Positions 58,365 through 64,000 of a stretch of 64,000 nucleotides of DNA are shown here, one piece after another. This stretch comes from JAWLHU01 sp049324875 (GTDB lineage Bacteria; Bacillota; Sulfobacillia; Symbiobacteriales; Symbiobacteriaceae). The DNA is taken from positions 1 to 64,000 of the forward strand of contig JBMONC010000063.1 of assembly GCA_049324875.1 (NCBI GenBank), written 5' to 3'. The translations under genes and the position numbers were made by a program. Each line of letters starts with the position of its first letter. Position 1 is the stretch's first letter. The notes beneath the pieces are model-generated. The model was not told the origin of the DNA. It searched no databases and saw nothing but the letters and a program-made list of their open reading frames with translations.

Positions 58365-59987
58365 CTAGTGCTCAGGCTGGTAGGCGATGCGAACCGTTGC
58401 CCAGCGCCGGCCCTGAACGAACAGGGGCATGTTCAGCGACAGCACCACGGCCCCCGAGTCCTGGGCATACGCCTGCAGGAGGAAGGGGCGAATCCGCTCC
58501 GGACCGGGCAACCGGGCATGTTCGGCGGGACCGATGAGCGGCTTGTCCTGGAGCGCCGGCGGGAGACCGACCCGGGCGCCGTACCGGTTGTTGGCGTCCT
58601 GGGTAAAGATCCGCTTGATCCGATTGCCTCGCAGGTCCTGCTCATAGTTGCCGGTCCAGTCCTGCGCCGAGTTGCGGCCGTGTGCAATCACAAAGGCGTT
58701 GAGATCAACCAGCGCACAGAAGTGGAGGTTGCCCTCATGAATGTACCGGTCGGCGATCTCCATCAGCGGAAGGTCGATTTTCTGGTCATAGGAGGTGCGG
58801 TACTTGGGCGGGTTGAAGCCCTCGGGAGGCACCCGGTCGACCCGGAAGAGGCGGGCGAGACCCGCGATCTCCGCGCCCTTGATCTCCTTGTAACGCACAT
58901 CCCACAGGTCGGAAAGAGGCACCGCCCCCTGGGCCACCAGCCGCTCCACCGTCGCCTCTATCTCCGAAGCAGCTCGGTCAAGCAGGGCGCGCATGCGGTC
59001 GGACTGGCTTCCAATATTGAAGCGGCCCAGGGCGGCCTGCGCCTGCTCCGTCACGTCGGAGACCGAGAGGTTGCGGGTCAGTTCCATCGAGGCGCTCGCC
59101 GCTCCGATCCGCCCCTCCAGGTCGCGGGCCGTGCCGGTCATCTCCTCGGTGGCCGCCGCCTGCTCCTCCGCCACAGCGGCAATGGACTGGACCGCTGCGG
59201 AGACCTCGCCGAGCATCCCATGAACCGCCGCCAACCCCTCGGAGGCGGTGCGGGCCTGATTTCCCGCGCGGGAGGCGGTGGCAGACATCGTCTGGATCGC
59301 CTCGCCGGCCGCCGTGATCGCCCCTTCCATCCCGGAGACCTGCTCCTCGATCTCCCGCACCAACTGATCGGTCCGGTCTGAAAGGCGGCGCATCTCCTGG
59401 GCCACCACGGCAAAGGAGCGGTCGCTGGCATGGGCCGCCTGAATGGCGGCGTTGAGCGCCAGCAGCCGGCTGGTACCCGCCACGGTGCGAATCGCCTTCA
59501 GCCGGTCGCCGGCGGCGTCGGTCTGCCGGACCAGCAGGGCGACCGCCTCCTGGACCTTCAGAACGTCGCCCTCCATGGCGTAGACCGCCTCCAGGACCCC
59601 GCCCATCACCTGCAGGCTCTCCGCGCCCGTCGTCCGCATCCGCTCCGCCGCTTCTGCCGCCTGGTGGGTATCCTCGGCAACCCGGGTAACGCCGGCCGCG
59701 ACCTCCGAGAGGCTGCTGGTCAGGCGTCCCACATCACCAGTCTGCTCCTGCAGGATCTGCGAGAGGCGCCGGATCTGCAGGACGTGGAGCGCCTCCTTCA
59801 CCCCCATCTTGCCGACCGCCTTGTCCAGCGTGGTCAGGACCTCCGTCACCCGGGCAAGGAAGGCCTGGAGCTCACCAGCCGCGGCCCTGTCGGAATCCGG
59901 CCCCCCGAGGTCAACCGGAGCACGCAGGTCCGCATGCTCCTGGTTCAGACGTTGAAGTGTCTCGCGAAGATGATCGAGCAACTGCAC
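58365..59987 (-). CDS. Soluble MCP-like signalling protein with C-terminal sensor domain (second of a tandem pair)
   Basis: A 540-aa paralogue of the downstream MCP-like gene with the same architecture and clear similarity along its length (shared MGVKEALHVLQ, VAEDTHQAAEAA and PPKYRT). Its coiled-coil tip carries the same two-residue shortening (AAHASDRSFAV), so the trait predates the duplication. The sensor domain has ALVDLNAFVIAHGRN and MPLFVQGRRWATVRIAY. The start may be GTG 59987 or TTG 59981; GGAGAGG fits the TTG slightly better. No c-di-GMP aptamer is found before this copy. Confidence 0.78.
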   Translation of the reverse strand: MQLLDHLRETLQRLNQEHADLRAPVDLGGPDSDRAAAGELQAFLARVTEVLTTLDKAVGKMGVKEALHVLQIRRLSQILQEQTGDVGRLTSSLSEVAAGVTRVAEDTHQAAEAAERMRTTGAESLQVMGGVLEAVYAMEGDVLKVQEAVALLVRQTDAAGDRLKAIRTVAGTSRLLALNAAIQAAHASDRSFAVVAQEMRRLSDRTDQLVREIEEQVSGMEGAITAAGEAIQTMSATASRAGNQARTASEGLAAVHGMLGEVSAAVQSIAAVAEEQAAATEEMTGTARDLEGRIGAASASMELTRNLSVSDVTEQAQAALGRFNIGSQSDRMRALLDRAASEIEATVERLVAQGAVPLSDLWDVRYKEIKGAEIAGLARLFRVDRVPPEGFNPPKYRTSYDQKIDLPLMEIADRYIHEGNLHFCALVDLNAFVIAHGRNSAQDWTGNYEQDLRGNRIKRIFTQDANNRYGARVGLPPALQDKPLIGPAEHARLPGPERIRPFLLQAYAQDSGAVVLSLNMPLFVQGRRWATVRIAYQPEH

Positions 59988-60138
59988 CCTCTCCTACTCC
60001 TCCGGCAGCGCAGGGGGCGCCGGGGGTCAGATCAAAATTCAGGGAACTAAGATTCACTTGTCATTATCATTTCCCTTTCAAATCCCAATCATTTGATCCG
60101 AAGTCTATCCGGAAGTGCTACGGGCGCCCGAAAAAGGA

Positions 60139-60172
60139 GGAGCCCCGACTCACGCGTGGAGTTCGGGGCTCG
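60139..60172 (-). terminator. Intrinsic terminator of the PBP gene
   Basis: GAGCCCCGA and TCGGGGCTC form the stem, followed on the minus strand by CTCCTTTTTC. It lies 4 bp after the second in-frame TAG (60176-60178), not after the first. Confidence 0.88.
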
Positions 60173-60295
60173 CACCTATGGATTGGCACCGTCTGGGGCG
60201 GCCGGCTTGTCCGGATCCTTGCCGGAATCGGTCCTCCCTGGCTGCTTCTTGGCAGGCTCCTTCTTCTCGGGCTCCCGCTCGCCGCTGTCCGGCCC

Positions 60296-62599
60296 CTACA
60301 GCCAGTCCCAGAGACCGGTCCGCTGGCAGGTGACGGTGGGCAGCTCGTTGGCCGCATCGGCCGGCACATATTTCGGATTCCAGGGATCGGTCGGATGGGT
60401 GACACGGGGCTGGGGCCGCCTGATAAAGACCCGATCCACCGGCTTGCCCGGACAGCCCATCTGCCAGAGCTGCCACTGCGGATAGGTCGACTTGCCGTCC
60501 GGGCTCTTGGCCTGCACCAGGACCGCCCTGGCCTTCACCAGCAGGTTGCCCGCTCCCTTCGGCTCGGTCCCCCTCACGAAGAGTTCCTGACCCACCTGAT
60601 CCTTCGGGCAGAGCTCGTTGGGCAGCATGCCGGTGGACCGGCATACGGACAGACTCACCACATCCGCCGGGCGGGGCCAGTCGGCGGGCCGCTCCGTCAC
60701 CGCCCCGGTCATGATCCGGTTCCAGATCTTCACCGGCTCGAAGGCGCCCGTCCAGGGCAGGTGATTATCGGGGTTGTCGTAGCCGTTCCAGACCGTCACC
60801 ACCAGGTCCGGGGTGAAGCCGGTGAACCAGGCGTCCCGGTTGTTCTCGGTGGTGCCGGTCTTGCCGGCGGCCGGCCAGCCCCGGAAACCGCCGGTGAAGC
60901 CGTAGGCCGTCCCCTTCCTGACCACATCCTTCAACATGTCGATCATCAGGTAGGCCGAGGCGGGCTTCACCACCCGCTCCTTCTCCGGATGGGCCTCGAA
61001 GAGCACCTGCCCGTTCCGGTCGACGATCCTGGTCACGACGGTGGGCTCCACCTTGACGCCCATGTTGGCGATGGCGCTGTAGCCGGTGGCGATCTCCAGG
61101 ACCGTGGTGCCCTTGGAGATGCCGCCCAGGGCCAGGGCCAGGTTCTCATCCTCCCGGGTGATGGTGGTCAGGCCGAAGCGGCGGGCGTAGTCGGCCGCCT
61201 TGGCAGGACCACCGGCGGCCTGCATCGCCCGGACCGCCATGGGGTTGATCGACTGCTCCACCCCGAAGCGCATCGGCTTGAGGCCAAGGTAGCGGAAGTC
61301 GTAGTTCTGCGGCCAGACGCCCTTGCCGTCGTTGGACCGCATCACCGGGGCGTCGTCGAGAATGGTGGCGGGGGAGAGCCCGGCCTCCAGGGCCGGCAGG
61401 TAGGCCACCAGGGGCTTGATCACCGAGCCCGGCTGGCGCAGGGCATCGGTGGCCCGGTTGAACTCCAGCATCCCCGCCCGCTCACGCCCGCCCACGATGG
61501 CCAGCACCTGTCCGCTCTTCGGGTCCATGGCGACGACCGCCGCCTCCGGCTTCGGCCCCTTGCCGGAGATCCCGTACTCCCGCTCCGCGGCGGCCATCTG
61601 GTCGGCGACCGCCTGCTCCGCCAGCGCCTGCAGCTCCGGGTCCAGGGTGGTGTAGACCTTCAGGCCCGCCCGGGCCAGCGAGTCAACCTCGCCCAGGTTC
61701 ACCCCGTACCGCTCCGCGAGGCCCGGCTTGGTCCCCTGGAGGATCGTGATCACGTAATCGACGAAGTCGTTGCCCTCCGCCTGCGCCTTTCGCTCCTTGG
61801 AGCCAAGCACCGGCTCGAACGCCTTCGCCTCCGCGTACTGCTCCTGCGTGATCAGCCGCTCCTTGAGCATGGCGCTCAGCACCAGGTTCCGCCGCTCGAT
61901 GGAGTCCTCCCCATGCTCATAGGGGTCAAAGTAGCTGGGACCGTTGATCATGCCGGCCAGCTGGGCCCCCTCCGCCAGGTTCAGCTCCCCGACCTCCTTG
62001 CCAAAGAAGGTCAGCGCCGCGGCTTCGATGCCATAGGCGCCGCGGCCGAAGTAGATCTGGTTCAGGTACATCTCCAGGATCTGATCCTTGGTGTATGTCC
62101 GCTCCAACTGGATGGCGATCCAGGCCTCCTGCAGCTTCCGCTTGATGGAGACCTCGTGGGTGAGCCAGCCGTCCCGCGCCAGCTGCTGGGTGATCGTCGA
62201 ACCGCCCTCCAGCCGCCCGCCGGGAAGGCCGAGCATGTGCAGTGTTGAGCGCCAGGCCGCCCGGGCGATGCCCCGGGGGTTGATCCCCTGGTGCGACTCG
62301 AACCGAGGGTCCTCTATGGCGATGAAGGCGTTCCGCACATGGGCCGGGATCGCCTTCAGCTTTACCGGTGTGCGGTTCTCGCCCCCGTGGAGCCGGTAGG
62401 CCTCCTCGCCGTGCCGATCGTAGATCACCGTGCTGGTGGACCAGTCCAGTTGGGTGAGATCCGGGGCGGTCGCGATGACGCTGCAGCCCGCCAGGAACAG
62501 CCCGACCAGGGCCAGAAGGATGGCTGTCAGCCCCATCGCCCAGAACGGGCGCCTGCTCCGTTTGCCGGGACGCCGGCGCGCCGCCTGCTGATCCTGCAT
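60296..62599 (-). CDS. Class A penicillin-binding protein (PBP1a type), possibly shortened by an in-frame TAG
   Basis: A 767-aa bifunctional wall synthase. Its transglycosylase domain (about 50-230) shows AIEDPRFESHQGI, GGSTITQQLA and LNQIYFGRGAYGIEAAA. The transpeptidase domain has SxxK in RQPGSVIKP (S near 392), SxN in EQSINPMAVRA and AAGKTGTTENNRDAWFTG. The N-terminal hydrophobic segment ends in LAGC (Cys39), a lipobox-like sequence after a basic start, unusual for a PBP. After the TAG at 60296 the same frame stays open for 39 codons with GC-rich third positions. They encode a Lys/Glu/Pro-rich tail (EREPEKKEPAKKQPG and onward) typical of Gram-positive PBP1 C-termini, and end at TAG 60176 just before the terminator. 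Confidence 0.92.
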   Translation of the reverse strand: MQDQQAARRRPGKRSRRPFWAMGLTAILLALVGLFLAGCSVIATAPDLTQLDWSTSTVIYDRHGEEAYRLHGGENRTPVKLKAIPAHVRNAFIAIEDPRFESHQGINPRGIARAAWRSTLHMLGLPGGRLEGGSTITQQLARDGWLTHEVSIKRKLQEAWIAIQLERTYTKDQILEMYLNQIYFGRGAYGIEAAALTFFGKEVGELNLAEGAQLAGMINGPSYFDPYEHGEDSIERRNLVLSAMLKERLITQEQYAEAKAFEPVLGSKERKAQAEGNDFVDYVITILQGTKPGLAERYGVNLGEVDSLARAGLKVYTTLDPELQALAEQAVADQMAAAEREYGISGKGPKPEAAVVAMDPKSGQVLAIVGGRERAGMLEFNRATDALRQPGSVIKPLVAYLPALEAGLSPATILDDAPVMRSNDGKGVWPQNYDFRYLGLKPMRFGVEQSINPMAVRAMQAAGGPAKAADYARRFGLTTITREDENLALALGGISKGTTVLEIATGYSAIANMGVKVEPTVVTRIVDRNGQVLFEAHPEKERVVKPASAYLMIDMLKDVVRKGTAYGFTGGFRGWPAAGKTGTTENNRDAWFTGFTPDLVVTVWNGYDNPDNHLPWTGAFEPVKIWNRIMTGAVTERPADWPRPADVVSLSVCRSTGMLPNELCPKDQVGQELFVRGTEPKGAGNLLVKARAVLVQAKSPDGKSTYPQWQLWQMGCPGKPVDRVFIRRPQPRVTHPTDPWNPKYVPADAANELPTVTCQRTGLWDWL

Positions 62600-62720
62600 C
62601 GGAACCTTCCCCCTCTCTCGCGCAGTCCGCGCGGCAGCCCAAGTATATGTTATGTAAACTGTTCAGTCAATCTGCTTCTGTTTCCGCTGGTGGCAGCGGC
62701 TGGCAGGGGGGCAAAAAGGG

Positions 62721-62750
62721 CACCCCCGGCGCCAGCAGGCGCCAGGGGTG
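62721..62750 (-). terminator. Intrinsic terminator of the rsfS transcript
   Basis: CACCCCTGGCGCC and GGCGCCGGGGGTG form the stem on the minus strand, followed by CCCTTTTT. Confidence 0.85.
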
Positions 62751-62778
62751 GGTCTTTACAGCTATCCGTTTCCTTCGA

Positions 62779-63198
62779 TCAGCCGGCGGCGGGAACCTTC
62801 AGATCGACCTCCACCGCATCGCCCCAGAGGCGCTCCAGGTTGTAGAAGGAGCGCTCCTCCTCCTGCATGACGTGGATCACCAGGTCACCAAAGTCCAGCA
62901 GAATCCATTTGCCGTTCTGGTACCCTTCCATGTGGTGCAGCCGGAGACCCTTCCTTTCCAGCTGCTCCTCCACGTTGTCAGCGATCGCACGCACGTGGGT
63001 GCTGCTGGTGGCGGAGCAGATGATGAAGTAGTCAGCGACCGTGCTGATGGAGCGGATATCCAGAATGCGGACCTCCTTGGCCTTCTTCTCATCGGCGGCG
63101 TAAGCGGCCAACTGGGCCATTTCGGCGGATTCTACCAACCTGGCATTCCCCTTTCCAACGAACAGTCTTCCGTCTACTGTACCGTATTCCATCTGCAT
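62779..63198 (-). CDS. rsfS: Ribosomal silencing factor RsfS
   Basis: The 139-aa product carries the RsfS (YbeB/DUF143) domain: ILDIRSISTVADYFIICSAT, then HVRAIADNVEEQLERKG, the ARHMEG-like HHMEGYQNGKWILLDFGD and VIHVMQEEERSFYNLERLWGD. RsfS binds ribosomal protein L14 and blocks subunit joining when nutrients are scarce. The N-terminus is about 25 residues longer than usual (family about 110-120 aa). The ATG at 63198 has AGGAGG at 8 nt, so the extension seems real. It follows the LCP gene, as in many Bacillota. Confidence 0.93.
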   Translation of the reverse strand: MQMEYGTVDGRLFVGKGNARLVESAEMAQLAAYAADEKKAKEVRILDIRSISTVADYFIICSATSSTHVRAIADNVEEQLERKGLRLHHMEGYQNGKWILLDFGDLVIHVMQEEERSFYNLERLWGDAVEVDLKVPAAG

Positions 63199-63258
63199 GC
63201 GCAGGTTCCTCCTGAATATTCGTTAGTCTTTGGGAAAACCTTGCCCGAGGCGGGGCCC

Positions 63259-64000
63259 CTACCGGACCGACTGCGGGGCGCCCAGGATCACCCGCACCGC
63301 CCCGTTGGCGCTGGGGCTGGGCTCCTCCACCATCTCGACCTCCAGCCCCTGGGCGATCAGCGAGCGGGCGATCAGCAGGCTGCGGCTCTTCTCCCGGGTG
63401 GTGGGGATGATCCGGGTCTTCGCCGGGGGCTCGCCCGCAGGCGGGGCCACCAGCGAGGCGACGAAGCCCTGCTCGGCCAACCGGGCGACCACCTCAGCCG
63501 CCCGCCCATCACCGGGGGCCGCGGCCACCTCCACCGCCACCTGCGATGCCTCGGCCGGATCAATGCCGTGGACCAGCCTGTCCACCAGCTTCCGGGTCTC
63601 AACCGGATCGTGGATGTAGTAGCTCACGGGCTGCTCCAGCTCGGGGTCGTAGACCGAGGCCCCGGTTCCCGGCAGCGTGACCATCTCAATGGAGGACTTG
63701 TCCAGGGAGGCCGCCAGCATGGCCATCGAGGCCAGGCGGGCCGGCTCCACCGTCGACTCCACATACCGGGCCAGCTTGGTGATCAGGCTCGGCAGGGAAG
63801 CCAGGTTCCCCGGCTTCATCACCTGGTCGATCACCGTCCGGATGAACTGCTGCTGGGCTCGAATGCGGCCCAGATCCTCATCGGGATACCCCGTTCCATC
63901 ATTGTTATGGCGCCAGCGCACAAATTCAAGCGCCTTCTGGCCGTTAAGTTTTTGCCGCCCTGGCTCGAAGTGGATGTGCAGGTCCTGGATGGGGTCGTCG
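63259..64000 (-). CDS. LytR-CpsA-Psr (LCP) family protein, 5' end outside window
   Basis: About 246 C-terminal codons are present; the gene runs off the right edge. The LCP catalytic core is recognised by DDPIQDLHIHFEPGRQKLNG, ALEFVRWRHNN, DEDLGRIRAQQQFI and LDKSSIEMVTLPG. A LytR-C domain follows (QVAVEVAAAPGDGRAAEVVARL in two parts). LCP enzymes attach teichoic acids or polysaccharides to peptidoglycan on the outer face of the membrane. The frame is open from base 64000 to the stop at 63259. It lies 60 bp upstream of rsfS on the same strand. Confidence 0.9.
   Translation of the reverse strand, partial: DDPIQDLHIHFEPGRQKLNGQKALEFVRWRHNNDGTGYPDEDLGRIRAQQQFIRTVIDQVMKPGNLASLPSLITKLARYVESTVEPARLASMAMLAASLDKSSIEMVTLPGTGASVYDPELEQPVSYYIHDPVETRKLVDRLVHGIDPAEASQVAVEVAAAPGDGRAAEVVARLAEQGFVASLVAPPAGEPPAKTRIIPTTREKSRSLLIARSLIAQGLEVEMVEEPSPSANGAVRVILGAPQSVR

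Noticed and set aside
1..64000. tRNA, rRNA, insertion sequences and attachment sites
   Set aside because: Reading through the window I found none that I could support; small tRNAs could still be missed without a covariance search.

Overview
The window looks like chromosome of a high-GC, spore-former-lineage Bacillota, most like Symbiobacterium or a close relative. This is inferred from gene content and composition, not from a database match. Supporting signs are very GC-rich third codon positions, a leucine T-box leader in front of leuS, many LAxC-type lipoproteins, strong GGAGG ribosome sites with frequent GTG/TTG starts, a SpoIIM/RDD/DUF58 cluster, and the rsfS-LCP pair. One 100-N scaffold gap (2619-2718) is flanked by identical 127-bp copies, so it is probably an unmerged contig overlap and not missing sequence.

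Layout. 1-1.9 kb: DUF58, SpoIIM-like and RDD membrane genes. 2-2.6 kb: two small genes and the gap. 2.8-10.8 kb: a type IV pilus operon on the minus strand (pilB, pilC, pilA, two minor prepilins, a PilX-like protein, a PilM-PilN fusion, pilO). 11-15 kb: a 1321-aa regulator joining a SARP/BTAD DNA-binding head, a degenerate GGDEF domain, an AAA/STAND ATPase and a helical TPR-like tail. TGAAAG direct repeats lie both in front of this gene and in front of pilB, so it probably controls itself and the pilus. 15.5-21.5 kb: a sugar-type ABC transporter operon led by a ROK repressor and containing an argininosuccinate-lyase-family enzyme.

21.6-39.7 kb is the most unusual part. A sigma-A-type promoter at 39.65 kb drives a 16-gene minus-strand operon encoding a contractile injection system: sheath, tube, probable chaperone, a repeat-bearing protein at the tape-measure position, hub, spike, PAAR tip, gp25, gpJ, gpI, a fibre-like protein and several unrecognised proteins. 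There are no capsid, packaging, integration or lysis genes, and no AAA ATPase. Beyond its 3' end lie two face-to-face inverted-repeat elements and a lipoprotein gene. Next comes a plus-strand gene for an exported protein made of two tail-tube (T4 gp19-like) domains, each interrupted by the same Cys-plus-helix insert. I regard that protein as the best candidate for something undescribed.

39.8-44.9 kb: tyrosine/homogentisate catabolism (HPPD, FAH-like hydrolase, homogentisate dioxygenase, a flavin-reductase-like protein) with a divergent aromatic or histidinol-phosphate-type aminotransferase. 44.9-52 kb: a cysteine-synthase-family enzyme, endonuclease IV, an ACR3/BASS transporter behind a palindromic operator, AzlC/AzlD, ComEA, a three-BON protein, a lipoprotein and a phosphoesterase. 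52-55 kb: leuS with its T-box. 55-64 kb: a TPR-like lipoprotein, two tandem soluble MCP-like proteins (the first behind a c-di-GMP-I riboswitch), a class A PBP with an in-frame TAG before a typical PBP tail, rsfS, and the 3' part of an LCP gene running off the right edge. The degenerate GGDEF regulator and the c-di-GMP riboswitch suggest, but do not prove, nucleotide second-messenger control of surface behaviour.
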